From NCBI RefSeq assembly GCF_024305035.1, contig NZ_JAMWZB010000032.1, forward strand, positions 1 to 54,094: a DNA stretch of 54,094 bases, written 5' to 3'. Shown piece by piece: positions 18,218 to 27,984 of the stretch; position 1 is the stretch's first letter, and every line of letters starts with the position of its first letter. The notes under the pieces are model-generated. The model made no database searches. It had not been told where the DNA came from and was given only the letters and a program-made list of their open reading frames with translations. A program made the position numbers and the translations under genes. The stretch comes from Algoriphagus sp. GTDB taxonomy: Bacteria > Bacteroidota > Bacteroidia > Cytophagales > Cyclobacteriaceae.

Positions 18218-19002
18218 AAGTTTTTAATAAAATGGTATCCGTTGTCATTCCGGTTTTTAACGCTGTTAATTTTATTGAACAAGCTGTAAATTCAGCTGTA
18301 AGTTTCGAAGAAGTTGGAGAATTAATCTTGGTAGAAGATGGTAGTAAAGATGAATCATATAACATCTGTTTTGAGCTCCAATCAAAATTTAAAAAAGTTC
18401 GCTTGATTACCCATCCAAAGAGAGAGAATAAAGGAGCTGCTTTATCAAGAAATTTGGGAATTATTAATTCAAGTTTTGATTTGATTTCTTTTTTAGATGC
18501 GGATGATGTGTATTATCCTAACCGATTTGAATGGTCATTAAAAGTTCTAATGGAAAATCCTAATGTTGACGCTTGTTTTGGAATGGTGGAAATGATATAT
18601 GAAGATTCTAATATTAAAAAGATTTTTGGAACAACCTCTTGGGATGGAAAGTCTTCTTTACTTACTTATTTATTGAGGGGAGGATATTTTCATACTAATT
18701 CAATTACTGTTCGAAAATCCTTCTTTGAACAAGTAGGTTATTTTAATCAAGATTGTTGGCCTCATGAAGATATTGAGTTGTGGATCAGGATGGCTTCGAT
18801 AGGTAAATTGGCACAAATTGAATCTAGGGAACCGATTGCTACTTATTGTATTCATGCGAATAATTTGAGTAAAAATAGAATTATTAACTCGCAATATTAT
18901 TTTTACAAAATTTTATGGGGTAGTAGAAGTGATTTGAATTTTTCTAACCTTCAAAAAGTTTTGATTTTAAAAAAGCTATTTAAATCTATCATTAATGGGT
19001 AA
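18214..19002 (+). CDS. GT2 family glycosyltransferase
   Basis: The frame is open from 18148, but I place the start at ATG 18214, which overlaps the previous stop (ATGA) and leaves the conserved fold (VSVVIPVFNA) intact. The 262-residue protein has VEDGSKDES (40-48), ENKGAALSRNLG (71-82) and FLDADD (93-98), with WPHEDIELWIRMA further on. It acts on the same chain as its neighbours, by position. The Wzt gene starts inside its last codons. Confidence 0.86.
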   Translation: MKVFNKMVSVVIPVFNAVNFIEQAVNSAVSFEEVGELILVEDGSKDESYNICFELQSKFKKVRLITHPKRENKGAALSRNLGIINSSFDLISFLDADDVYYPNRFEWSLKVLMENPNVDACFGMVEMIYEDSNIKKIFGTTSWDGKSSLLTYLLRGGYFHTNSITVRKSFFEQVGYFNQDCWPHEDIELWIRMASIGKLAQIESREPIATYCIHANNLSKNRIINSQYYFYKILWGSRSDLNFSNLQKVLILKKLFKSIING

Positions 19003-20257
19003 CTCGGTAATCAAAATCCAAAATCTTTCCAAACGCTATCGGGTAGGTTTAAAGGAAAAGGAAGCTGAAACCCTAACTGGACAAATCTCAAATGTGATTA
19101 AATCCCCTTGGCAAAATCTAAAAAGACTTCGGGAACTAAATAGATTTGGTGATGAGGACGAGTCTGTTTTCTGGGCCTTGAAAGACGTTTCTTTCGAAGT
19201 CAAGGAAGGAGAAGTTTTGGGAATAATTGGAAAAAATGGTGCGGGGAAATCTACCCTTCTTAAGATTCTTTCCCAAATCACTGAGCCTACATCCGGTAAA
19301 ATAGAAATTCACGGAAGAGTAGCTTCACTATTAGAGGTCGGGACGGGCTTTCATCCCGAGCTCTCTGGTCGTGAGAATATCTATTTGAATGGAACCATTC
19401 TCGGTATGACCCGACGAGAGATAGATTTCAAACTAGATGAAATCATTGATTTTTCAGGGGTGGAAAAATTTATTGACACTCCTGTTAAATTTTACTCTTC
19501 AGGAATGAAAGTAAGATTAGGCTTTTCTGTTGCTGCTCACTTGGATCCAGAAATCTTGATTATTGATGAGGTTTTGGCAGTTGGGGATTTTGAATTTCAA
19601 AAAAAGTGTTTGGGGAAGATGGAGGATGTAAGTAAAAATCAAGGAAGAACTGTATTGTTTGTTAGTCATAATATGGGTGCCGTACAAACGCTTTGTTCTC
19701 GATCAATATTACTTGGGAAAGGAAGTTTTGTCGCATCTGGCGCAACAGATCATATTCTAAGCAGGTATTTAGGAACTGGAAATGCTGGCAATTTCTTCGA
19801 AATTAAAGATGGAATGCCAAAAGGAGAAGGAAATCAAAAGATTTCATTAAGAAATATTTTGATTTCAAGTGATAAAAATGTTCAAAGTCCAGTTACATCA
19901 GGAAATGAATTTTTCATTAGCTTGAATTTGAATTTTAATGAGCATGATTTTAATTATAGTGAAAGAGTTGATTTAAGAATAGATTCTCAATTAGGTCAAA
20001 GGCTTTTGTGGTTAAGTTCAAGGATTGAGGATCGTGTGGATTTAAGATCGGGTAAACTAATTTTCAAAATTCCAAACTGCCCTCTAGTCCCAGATGAGTA
20101 TGTACTTACAGTTTATATCCATGATGGAATTGAATTAGCACATTGGCTTCCCGCGGTGACTACTTTTAAAGTAGAAGATGCTAAATATTTTGCTAATGGC
20201 CTACAGATTCCTAATGGTCAAACTAATATTATTTATCCATTTGAAATAGTTCAATGA
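18995..20257 (+). CDS. wzt: ABC transporter ATPase with C-terminal glycan-recognition domain (Wzt-like)
   Basis: The 420-residue protein has Walker A GKNGAGKST (79-87), signature YSSGMKVRLGF (167-177), Walker B ILIIDE (187-192) and switch histidine H225 (VSHNMG). Residues about 260-420 form an extra beta-rich domain of the Wzt type, which in studied O-antigen systems binds the non-reducing end of the finished glycan before export. It powers the permease encoded at 12366. Base composition changes inside the gene: the ATPase half resembles the flanking DNA while the C-terminal part is much more A+T-rich, like the neighbouring transferases. That fits exchange of the recognition domain with the glycan cassette. 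Confidence 0.92.
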   Translation: MGNSVIKIQNLSKRYRVGLKEKEAETLTGQISNVIKSPWQNLKRLRELNRFGDEDESVFWALKDVSFEVKEGEVLGIIGKNGAGKSTLLKILSQITEPTSGKIEIHGRVASLLEVGTGFHPELSGRENIYLNGTILGMTRREIDFKLDEIIDFSGVEKFIDTPVKFYSSGMKVRLGFSVAAHLDPEILIIDEVLAVGDFEFQKKCLGKMEDVSKNQGRTVLFVSHNMGAVQTLCSRSILLGKGSFVASGATDHILSRYLGTGNAGNFFEIKDGMPKGEGNQKISLRNILISSDKNVQSPVTSGNEFFISLNLNFNEHDFNYSERVDLRIDSQLGQRLLWLSSRIEDRVDLRSGKLIFKIPNCPLVPDEYVLTVYIHDGIELAHWLPAVTTFKVEDAKYFANGLQIPNGQTNIIYPFEIVQ

Positions 20258-20985
20258 AAGACTTTTTAATAAAATTTAGAGATAAGCTGTTTGGTATAGA
20301 TAAAATTTCCTATTTTATCGAAAGCGAAACAAGTAAGAAAATTATTCTAGGAGATTTTAATAAGCGAGAATTGAAAGCTTTCGAAATTTTAAAGCCATAT
20401 TTTCCAGAAGGTTTTCTTTTAGAAACATCCTATTCACTTTCTTTTCAGACAATTCAACATATTATTAATGATATTGTAATTTATAAGCCGAAAATTATAT
20501 TCGAATTTGGCTCAGGTCTCTCTACGATGATTTTGGGTAATTTTATACAGAAAAATCATTTGGAAACTAGGCTAATCAGTATTGATGACGACTCCTCTTG
20601 GCAAGAGCTTCTTAAGAATCAAGGAGCTAAGGCTGATTTTTATTGTTTTCCTTTGGCAGAAAATCATCCATTTTCTTTTGAAGGTAAAGGAAAATGGTAT
20701 AATATTCCCGATAATCATCCAATCACGGAACTTAAGTTTGACTTGGTTTTAGTAGATGCGCCAAAAGGAGATTTGAGTAAACTCTCCCGGTATGGATTTG
20801 TGGGGTTTATGATTAATAAGCTTTCAGATCAGGTAATTGTATATTTGGACGATACTCATAGGACAGATGAGCACCTTATTGCTCAATTTTTTCTTAAAGA
20901 AATAGGTGTACCAATGGTTCAAGAAAGGTTTTATAAGTATTCTCGTTTTTCATCTAGTAATTCTTTTAATACCTCACCTTCCTAA
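20254..20985 (+). CDS. SAM-dependent methyltransferase-like protein
   Basis: The 243-residue protein has motif I as EFGSGLST (84-91), an acidic strand-2 end (LISIDDDSSW, near 108-117) and FDLVLVDAPKGD (about 165-176), so a class I Rossmann fold is likely. It is unlike the earlier methyltransferase at 15772 outside these motifs. In ABC-dependent O-antigen export, terminal methylation can cap the chain and be read by Wzt. A methyltransferase directly after Wzt (ATGA overlap) fits such a role, but this is inference. Confidence 0.65.
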   Translation: MKDFLIKFRDKLFGIDKISYFIESETSKKIILGDFNKRELKAFEILKPYFPEGFLLETSYSLSFQTIQHIINDIVIYKPKIIFEFGSGLSTMILGNFIQKNHLETRLISIDDDSSWQELLKNQGAKADFYCFPLAENHPFSFEGKGKWYNIPDNHPITELKFDLVLVDAPKGDLSKLSRYGFVGFMINKLSDQVIVYLDDTHRTDEHLIAQFFLKEIGVPMVQERFYKYSRFSSSNSFNTSPS

Positions 20986-20987
20986 TT

Positions 20988-21962
20988 GTGGAATCCAAAT
21001 ATCCAATCGTTTCCATCCTTATCCCAAATTACAACAAGGCTCCCTATCTAAGGGAGACATTAGATTCCATTTTGGATCAGACTTACACGAATTGGGAATG
21101 TATAATTGTGGATGATCATAGTACGGATAATTCTTGGCCGATATTGGAGGAGTATTTAAGTAGGGATTTACGATTTAAGGTTTTTAGAAGGCCTGATTAT
21201 CTTCCTAAAGGAGGTAATTCTTGTCGAAATTATGCTTTTCAAATGTCAAGAGGGCAATTTATTCAATATTTAGATTCTGATGATATTTTACATCCTAATA
21301 AACTTTTTATTCAAATACCCTATAACCTGATTGATTATGGTTTAGTATCATTTTCAAATTGGGAGTTTTTCGGATCCCATAATTGTAATATTCATCTTAA
21401 TAAGTATAAGTATGATGGAGAGTTAAATAATTCTTTTGATTTACTTTCAGAATTGTGGAAAGAACAAAAATTTGTTCCTGTTTTTTGTTTCTTGATTCCA
21501 AGAAATCTAATTGTTCATGAATGGAAGAGTTATCTTTTAAAAAATCAGGATGGTGATTTTTTCTTTAGGCTATTATTAAATGCTAAGTCAGTAAGGTTTA
21601 TTGGCGATGCCTATGGATTTTATCGCATTCCCAGGAAATTTAGTGTTTCGGGAAACACATCCTTATCAGCTTTTCGATCTGATTTTGCAACTTTATTATC
21701 CTATGAGAGAATCTTAACTGATTGTTCAAATGATACCATAATTTCTGGATTAATTAATAATTATGTCCATTTTGTGGTTAGATCAATTGATGTTTTTCCG
21801 ATTTTGGCAAAAATGGCATCTAGAAGAGTTTTAGTTCTTGATCCAAATTTAAAGTACGTGAATTTGTACAAGCGGTACTTTTATCTCTATAAGATTTTCG
21901 GTTTTGAATTTTCATATTGGATAAGATTGAGGTTTGTTTCATTAATTAGATTAATACGTTGA
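20988..21962 (+). CDS. GT2 family glycosyltransferase
   Basis: The 324-residue protein starts at GTG 20988. It has VDDHSTDNS (41-49), GGNSCRNYA (75-83) and YLDSDD (94-99). Residues about 170-200 carry a polar 'NQDGDFFFRLLL' segment in the acceptor region. There is no membrane anchor. It shares the usual GT2 half but little else with its neighbours, which suggests a different linkage. Confidence 0.86.
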   Translation: MESKYPIVSILIPNYNKAPYLRETLDSILDQTYTNWECIIVDDHSTDNSWPILEEYLSRDLRFKVFRRPDYLPKGGNSCRNYAFQMSRGQFIQYLDSDDILHPNKLFIQIPYNLIDYGLVSFSNWEFFGSHNCNIHLNKYKYDGELNNSFDLLSELWKEQKFVPVFCFLIPRNLIVHEWKSYLLKNQDGDFFFRLLLNAKSVRFIGDAYGFYRIPRKFSVSGNTSLSAFRSDFATLLSYERILTDCSNDTIISGLINNYVHFVVRSIDVFPILAKMASRRVLVLDPNLKYVNLYKRYFYLYKIFGFEFSYWIRLRFVSLIRLIR

Positions 21963-22756
21963 TTTCCATTATTATCCCATGTTACAATTCAGGAGAGTAC
22001 TTGAAAGAGGCAATTAATAGTTGCTATAATTCGAAATTTAAAGAAATTGAAATAATAGTAGTTAATGATGGGTCGACTGATAAATTCACATTAGACATAT
22101 TAAATGATTATGGGAACCAAAATATAAAAATTTTGGAACAACCAAATAAGGGAGCTGCTGCGGCAAGGAATTTTGGAGTTAGTCATGCTAAAGGAGAGTT
22201 TCTTTTGTTTCTTGACAGTGATAACATAATTCGCCCAGATTATTTAACCAAATCTATAGAAGTAATGGTTAATAATCCTAGCATCGCCGTAGTATACAGC
22301 AAGCCATTTTTTTTCGGAGGAGATGCTGGGTCCAATCGTTTTGAAGTAAGAGATTTTTTATTTGACTCATTATTAGCAGGTAATTATATTGATATGTGTT
22401 CCTTGGTTAGAAAAAAGTTTTTTTTAGATTTAGGTGGATTTGATGAAAATAGAGAATTGTTTTTTGGAGAAGATTGGGAGCTTTGGATACGAATCTCACA
22501 AGCTGGTGGAGAGTTTTATTTTCTTAATGAAGTGTTATTTGAATATCGAATTAGAAGAGGTTCTCTAATAGATCAAGTTGATTTTCAAAAACGACAAACT
22601 ACGCTTAAATATTTGGGGTCTAAACATGGTTATTTAATTCATTATCATTACAGACAATATTTCCGAATTTTGGAAAAAATCCAGCAAAATCCCTTTTCTT
22701 ATTTTCTCAGAATTTTGTATTTCAAATACATTTTAAAAAAACCTCTGATCAAGTAG
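21959..22756 (+). CDS. GT2 family glycosyltransferase
   Basis: The 265-residue protein has VNDGSTD (35-41), KGAAAARNFG (64-73), FLDSDN (84-89) and FGEDWELWIRI in the acceptor half. The start is a TTG whose last two bases are shared with the preceding stop (TTGA). An in-frame TAG lies four codons upstream, so no ATG is available. Confidence 0.87.
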   Translation: MISIIIPCYNSGEYLKEAINSCYNSKFKEIEIIVVNDGSTDKFTLDILNDYGNQNIKILEQPNKGAAAARNFGVSHAKGEFLLFLDSDNIIRPDYLTKSIEVMVNNPSIAVVYSKPFFFGGDAGSNRFEVRDFLFDSLLAGNYIDMCSLVRKKFFLDLGGFDENRELFFGEDWELWIRISQAGGEFYFLNEVLFEYRIRRGSLIDQVDFQKRQTTLKYLGSKHGYLIHYHYRQYFRILEKIQQNPFSYFLRILYFKYILKKPLIK

Positions 22757-22774
22757 TTTAATCTCTTACATTTC

Positions 22775-23770
22775 TTGAATTCCATTTATTTCACACTCTG
22801 CTCCAATAATTATCTTTCCATGGCTATTTCACTGGGAGAGTCAATTATGCAATTTCTTCCTGATGCCAAATTTATAATCGGTTTGGTTGACCAATTTGAT
22901 TCTTCGATAGATTATTCAAATATAAAGGATTTTGAAGTTTTGCCTTGTTTGGATTTGGGCTATCAAGAGTTCAAATCTATGCTTGATAAGTATGATATCG
23001 TAGAGTTTAATACAGCAGTAAAACCATTTTATTTCGAGTATTTATTTCAAAACTATCCTAGTACAAATCAAATTTTCTACCTTGACCCGGATATTGTCTT
23101 TTACCATTCACCTTTGGTACTGGAGAATGAATTTGGAAGAAATGAAGTCCTGCTTACTCCTAATCTGATTTATACTTCCAACAAACCGAGTTCTGGTGAA
23201 TTTGCTTCACTGCGTCATGGTATGTATAATCTGGGATTTATAGGAATGAGACGGGGAAAAGAATCATTTCGACTGATCCAATGGTGGAAAGAACGGCTAA
23301 AGGAGCATTGCCGTATTGATAAGTGTCAAGGGATATTTGTTGATCAAAAATGGATGGATTTGGCTCCCATTTTTTTCGAAAAGATCATACCCGTCAAAAA
23401 CCCCGGTTGGAATATGGCTTGGTGGAATTTTAGTGAGCGAAAACTTCTAGCAATCAAAAAAGGATATTTTGTAAATGAAATAACCTATCCTTTGATTTTT
23501 TTTCATTTCAGTGGCTTTAAACCAGGCTTGAAGAAAATTACAGAGCGAATTTTTTCTGAAATTATTAATCCCGAATCAGAACAAATTTTAACTGGCCTTT
23601 TTGAAGCCTACGAAGACAAACTTGTAAAGAATGGTTATCATAGTTTTAAAAATAAGAGGCCTCTTTTGAAATTTAATAATGAATCAAATTTATCAAAAAT
23701 AAACTTAAAGGGTAGGCTGAAATCTAAATTAAAGAGATTTGTTAAAAAATTTTATTCTGAAGGCAGATGA
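22775..23770 (+). CDS. GT8-like glycosyltransferase / nucleotide-diphospho-sugar transferase
   Basis: The 331-residue protein differs from the GT2 series. It starts SIYFTLCSNNYLSMAISLGE, has KPFYFEYLF (83-91) and a DxD site in FYLDPDIVFY (101-110), then NLGFIGMRRG and a conserved FHFSGFKPG near residue 245. This pattern is typical of the GT8-like/'nucleotide-diphospho-sugar transferase' proteins in Bacteroidota glycan loci, probably retaining. It starts at TTG 22775, with an in-frame TAG seven codons upstream and no ATG between. Confidence 0.75.
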   Translation: MNSIYFTLCSNNYLSMAISLGESIMQFLPDAKFIIGLVDQFDSSIDYSNIKDFEVLPCLDLGYQEFKSMLDKYDIVEFNTAVKPFYFEYLFQNYPSTNQIFYLDPDIVFYHSPLVLENEFGRNEVLLTPNLIYTSNKPSSGEFASLRHGMYNLGFIGMRRGKESFRLIQWWKERLKEHCRIDKCQGIFVDQKWMDLAPIFFEKIIPVKNPGWNMAWWNFSERKLLAIKKGYFVNEITYPLIFFHFSGFKPGLKKITERIFSEIINPESEQILTGLFEAYEDKLVKNGYHSFKNKRPLLKFNNESNLSKINLKGRLKSKLKRFVKKFYSEGR

Positions 23771-24732
23771 ATCCTGGTGTAAGCATTGTCATCTGTACCT
23801 ATAATGGATTGGGGAAACTTTATGATACACTCCAACATATTTGCGAGCTAAAATCTAGGTATTCTTGGGAGTTAATTGTTATTGATAACAATTCGTTAGA
23901 TGATTCATTTGAATTTTCTTTAAATTTTCTAAAAAAAACCAAAATAGATTATCGCGTTGAGAAATGTAAAGTACCAGGTAAAATGAATGCATTCTGGATG
24001 GGGATAAGGCTTGCCAATTATGACTATATATTAGATTGCGATGATGATAATCATCTTTTCTCTGACTACATTCAAACAGGATTAGACTTTTTGTTTTCTC
24101 ATCCAACTATTGGAGCTTTGGGTGGATTAGGTATTCCGAAACTTGAATATACTCCGGATTGGTTCAGAAAATTTTCAAAATCCTATGCGGTAGGTCCTCA
24201 GGGGCAGTCCGGTGAAGTATTGGAACTGTACTCCCATCTTTATGGTGCCGGATGCTTTTATAAAAAAGCTCCTTTGCTTGAGCTTGAAAAAAGAGGGTTT
24301 ACTTCACTTCTTACCTGCCGAAAAGGAGATTCTTTGAGTTCTGGTGGTGATGTGGAATTATGTTATGCACTTCAACTCATGGGGTTTGACTTGGTGTTTT
24401 TAGATAAATTGAAGTTTTACCACGCAATTCCACGTGAAAGACTAGATTTTGACTATTATCTTAAATTAAAAGTTGGAATCAGTTTAAGTTTTCCTATTTT
24501 GGCTAGTTATAGAGTAAATGAATTTAAAACTATAAGTCAATTTAAGAAACATTTATTTTATGCACTTTGGATCTCTTTAAAGGGGGTAATAAAGAGTTTT
24601 ACTTTCCTAAATGAAACATATGAAGTACGTGTAAGTAAGGTGGTTACAATGACTAAGCTTAAATTTTTTTTTAAAAATTATTCCTTTGCAATTGCTGGAT
24701 TCAATAGGAATAAAAAATTATTCAACCCCTAG
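23767..24732 (+). CDS. GT2 family glycosyltransferase
   Basis: The 321-residue protein has VIDNNSLDDS (38-47), VPGKMNAFWMGI (69-80) and LDCDDDNH (89-96). A long middle part holds YGAGCFYKK and GDSLSSGGDVELCYAL. The VIDNNS and CDDDN forms resemble the WcaA/SpsA branch and other GT2 enzymes with a large acceptor-binding loop. It overlaps the previous gene by ATGA. Confidence 0.85.
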   Translation: MNPGVSIVICTYNGLGKLYDTLQHICELKSRYSWELIVIDNNSLDDSFEFSLNFLKKTKIDYRVEKCKVPGKMNAFWMGIRLANYDYILDCDDDNHLFSDYIQTGLDFLFSHPTIGALGGLGIPKLEYTPDWFRKFSKSYAVGPQGQSGEVLELYSHLYGAGCFYKKAPLLELEKRGFTSLLTCRKGDSLSSGGDVELCYALQLMGFDLVFLDKLKFYHAIPRERLDFDYYLKLKVGISLSFPILASYRVNEFKTISQFKKHLFYALWISLKGVIKSFTFLNETYEVRVSKVVTMTKLKFFFKNYSFAIAGFNRNKKLFNP

Positions 24733-24756
24733 TCAACCTTAAAATTTATTTATTAA

Positions 24757-25605
24757 TTGAAGCCAAGATTTTCCGTCGTTATTCCAAGTTTCAACAGGGC
24801 AGCTACGTTAGAGAGGTCCATTGAGTCAGTTTTAGTTCAGACCTATTCACCACATCAAATTATTTTAGTTGATGATGGTTCTACAGACAGCACACAAAAA
24901 ATTGTCTCTAAATTCCCTAAAGTTACATATCACTATCAAAAAAACAAGGGGGTTTCTGCTGCCAGAAATAAAGGTGTAGAGCTTGCTACAGGTGAATGGT
25001 TGATTTTTTTGGATTCAGATGATGAACTATTGCCAAATGCCTTATATGATTTTCAAAAAGAAATTGAAATATATAGGGACGTATTAGTATTCTCTGCTGG
25101 TTATATTTTGATTCAGGGGATAAGAAAAAATGAATTTATTCCAAAAGAAGGAAGATACATTGGACAAGTATCCGGAAGTTTTGTAATTAATAGAAAATTG
25201 TTTCTAAAGTTGGGAGGTTATGATACTCGTTTGAAGTTTGGGGAAAATACAGAATTATTTTTTCGAATTGAATGGCAGGGATATCAAGTAAAAAAAATCT
25301 TTAAATCGGTATTGTATTATTTTCAAAATCCTAATGGAGGAAACAATAATTTAACCAATGTCACTGAATCGCTAACTATTATTTTGGAAAAACATAATCA
25401 TCTCTTATCCAATCGGATTAAGCGAATATATCATCAAATTCTGGGTGTGAATTTTATGAGATTTAGGAAGTTTTCTGAAGCTAGAAAACATTTACTTATA
25501 GCCTATAAGCTAAATTTTAAAAGGTTGGATACTTTTGGCAGATTATTTATTTCTTGTTTACCTTTCATCGCATTAAAGCTATATCCAGAAAGTCCTAAAA
25601 ATTGA
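24757..25605 (+). CDS. GT2 family glycosyltransferase
   Basis: The 282-residue protein has VDDGSTDST (38-46), KGVSAARNKG (64-73) and FLDSDDE (84-90), the most canonical GT2 signature of the block. A TAA directly precedes the TTG start, so the start is fixed. The last ~60 residues are basic and helical and may touch the membrane. Confidence 0.88.
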   Translation: MKPRFSVVIPSFNRAATLERSIESVLVQTYSPHQIILVDDGSTDSTQKIVSKFPKVTYHYQKNKGVSAARNKGVELATGEWLIFLDSDDELLPNALYDFQKEIEIYRDVLVFSAGYILIQGIRKNEFIPKEGRYIGQVSGSFVINRKLFLKLGGYDTRLKFGENTELFFRIEWQGYQVKKIFKSVLYYFQNPNGGNNNLTNVTESLTIILEKHNHLLSNRIKRIYHQILGVNFMRFRKFSEARKHLLIAYKLNFKRLDTFGRLFISCLPFIALKLYPESPKN

Positions 25606-26501
25606 CAAGATTAGGAGGTTTTATAGTTACCTACAATCGCCCACAGGTTCTATTGAGTACGATACAAAAAGTGTTTGACCAGAGTCATCCACCAGAGTTA
25701 CTTTGGATTGTTGACAACTCCGATAACCTGGAAACTGATCATGCAATCGCCAGCCTTTTGGATTCTAGGCTTCACTATTATAGAATGGGTTATAATGCTG
25801 GTCCAGCCGGAGGGGCTGCGGTAGGTTTACAACTTTGTGCAGAATCTGGCATGGACTGGATTTACTGGGGGGATGATAATGATCCTCCATTCCAGATAGA
25901 TTGTTTTGAAAAACTTTTAGCAATTAGGAACGATAATCATTTCGTTGGCATCCTAGGAGCAGTAGGCCATTTTTTTGATCGGAAAAAAGGGGTTATTAAG
26001 CGGATTCAATCCAGACTCTTGGAAAAAAAAGAGACATTGGAAGTTGATACTATAGCTGGAGGGATGTGCATGCTGGTGAATAGAAGGGTAGTGGATGAAG
26101 GAATTTTACCTGATCCTGAGTTGTTTTTCGGATTTGAGGAACTGGATTTCTGTCTGAAAGTAAGTCGTAAGGGATTTAGTCTATTGGTAGACTGCAAATT
26201 ATTTTTAGAAGCAAGGGAGAGATTCAATAAAACTGGTTTTGAGCGACCCATTTACCTTAAAAAAGAGAATTTAAACCGTGAGTATTATAGTTTACGAAAT
26301 TTACTTTTTATTTCAGATTCGCTAACGCTTAGGTCTATGCGTAATAATCTAATTTTAAAATGGATTCCTAAGTCTTTTTTTGGTTTCAGATATGGTCCAA
26401 TATATGGGGTAAAAAATTTTAAAATGATTTATTTGGCATTTAATCATTATTTAAGAGGTATAAAAGGGGAAACTGTTTCCTTGCGAAATGATCAAAATTA
26501 A
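25602..26501 (+). CDS. GT2 glycosyltransferase of the rhamnosyl/galactofuranosyl type
   Basis: The 299-residue protein has FIVTYNRPQ (7-15), VDNSDN (37-42), NAGPAGGAAVG (65-75) and WGDDNDPP (89-96). NAGPAGG followed by a WxDDD-type metal site is the pattern of the GlfT2/rhamnosyltransferase-like GT2 branch, so a furanose or deoxyhexose donor is possible. GFEELDFCLKVSRKG follows in the acceptor half. It starts at TTG in a TTGA overlap with the preceding stop. Confidence 0.82.
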   Translation: MTRLGGFIVTYNRPQVLLSTIQKVFDQSHPPELLWIVDNSDNLETDHAIASLLDSRLHYYRMGYNAGPAGGAAVGLQLCAESGMDWIYWGDDNDPPFQIDCFEKLLAIRNDNHFVGILGAVGHFFDRKKGVIKRIQSRLLEKKETLEVDTIAGGMCMLVNRRVVDEGILPDPELFFGFEELDFCLKVSRKGFSLLVDCKLFLEARERFNKTGFERPIYLKKENLNREYYSLRNLLFISDSLTLRSMRNNLILKWIPKSFFGFRYGPIYGVKNFKMIYLAFNHYLRGIKGETVSLRNDQN

Positions 26502-27363
26502 TCCTTCAGTTATTTTTCTTATGGTGACTTATAACAGAAGAGATTTGTTGAACAGAATTCTTCAAGCAATAGAAAAGTTCCATTGGAAATTTACAGGTTT
26601 TATTATAGTGGATAATGGAAGTGATGATGGTACATCAGATGTATTAGAGGGATATAAAGAAAAACTAAATCTATTCGTGATATCAAGATCAGATAATATG
26701 GGCCATGGAGCTGGAATTGCATTGGGTCTCGATCATATTAGGTTGAAGAATCCTAATCTTGATTATGTTGTATTTTTGGAAGATGATAGTATACCCAAAC
26801 CCGATTATTTGGAGTTCTTAGTAAATAAAATTCATTTTTCAGACATTTCAATGATTTCATCTGCAGGTTCCTTAGTCAGTTTGGGTAAACGAAAAGCTCT
26901 TTACCCCAATGAGGCAGAAATTCTAAAAGCAGATTTCGCATTATTTGATGGAGCCATTGCACGTTTTCAAGATTTACTTCAAGTAGGATTCCCTTTAAAG
27001 GATTGGTTTATGATGTTTGACGATTTTGAGTATTGCTACCGAATCCGAAAGGCTGGATTTAAAATTGGTGTGGTAAAAAATCCTTATTTGGAAATTTTAC
27101 ATGAGGGGTGGGGGGAAGGAAAGTCACACTCCCATCTTTGGAGGTCTTATTATCAATCTAGGAATTTTGTACACTTTGTAAGAATACATTTTTCACTCTT
27201 CACACTTCTAGATTGCTTGATTTTGCAAAGTAAGCGTCTTATTGGTGGCCTTTTTGCTGAAAACGGATGGAGAACATCAAAAATGAGATTGATGGGTATT
27301 TGTGCGGGATTTGTAGGAAAGAAGGGCAAGTCTTTGGATTTAAAGACCTTAAAGGAAGTTTAA
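26488..27363 (+). CDS. GT2 glycosyltransferase of the rhamnosyl/galactofuranosyl type
   Basis: The 291-residue protein is related to the preceding gene: VTYNRRDLLN (13-22), VDNGSDDGTSD (41-51), NMGHGAGIALG (70-80), FLEDDSIPKP (97-106) and WFMMFDDFEYCYRIRKAGF. The two probably arose by duplication and may add successive sugars. It overlaps the preceding gene by 14 bases, has an ATG start, and is the last intact gene of the AT-rich block. Confidence 0.83.
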   Translation: MIKINPSVIFLMVTYNRRDLLNRILQAIEKFHWKFTGFIIVDNGSDDGTSDVLEGYKEKLNLFVISRSDNMGHGAGIALGLDHIRLKNPNLDYVVFLEDDSIPKPDYLEFLVNKIHFSDISMISSAGSLVSLGKRKALYPNEAEILKADFALFDGAIARFQDLLQVGFPLKDWFMMFDDFEYCYRIRKAGFKIGVVKNPYLEILHEGWGEGKSHSHLWRSYYQSRNFVHFVRIHFSLFTLLDCLILQSKRLIGGLFAENGWRTSKMRLMGICAGFVGKKGKSLDLKTLKEV

Positions 27364-27399
27364 TTTATAAAAAGTCAGTTATCTAAGATTAAAAGGTGT

Positions 27400-27984
27400 G
27401 TGATTTTAAATTCAAAAAACTGGTTTTATCCAGTAAAGAAGCTATCTGGTGGTACCCACTTTTATTTTTTTCTAAAATATAGAACTAAATGTAATCTTGA
27501 TATGATTTTCGATGTAGGAACAAATGTTGGTTCCTTTTTTAAAGATCTTAGTGACTATTTTCCAAAATCTAAATTTTATTGTTTTAAATCTTTTCCAAAA
27601 TCTTTTGAAAAAATCACTTCTAATTTACCTGGGGAAATTTTTCAATTATATCAGCTTTCTTTTGGTGATCAATGGGGAGTGATATTAGTTAACGATAATG
27701 GGCTGACCAATTCAGAAACAAGTAGTTTTATTACTAATAAAATCGTAGTCAGTGATAAACATTGCGTATCAGTTCAGATTCATACTGTTGATGAATTCTA
27801 AAAAAGTTATTCAATCAATTCAATAGACTTGTTGAAAATAGACACTGAAGGATTTGACCTAAAGGTTTTGCACGTCGCTCAGAATATGCTAGTGAATGGC
27901 TCGATTAAATTGGTTTATATTGAATGCGGACTTGATCCAAGTATCGATTATCATGTATTTTTTCAAATATTCTTTCGTAATTAA
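27400..27984 (+). pseudogene. FkbM-family methyltransferase, broken by an in-frame stop
   Basis: The first 133 codons (GTG start) carry MIFDVGTNVGSFFKDLSDYF (about 35-54) and a TVDEF just before TAA at 27799-27801. The same frame continues after the stop with SIDLLKIDTEGFDLKVL and VYIECGLDP to TAA at 27984. TVDEF...IDLLKIDTEGFDLKVL is the core of FkbM methyltransferases, so one nonsense codon splits the gene. The usual C-terminal ~50 residues are also lost or shifted; FQMPYLFIT in the +2 direction near 28055 may be a remnant. FkbM enzymes O-methylate sugars or other secondary products. Confidence 0.82.
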
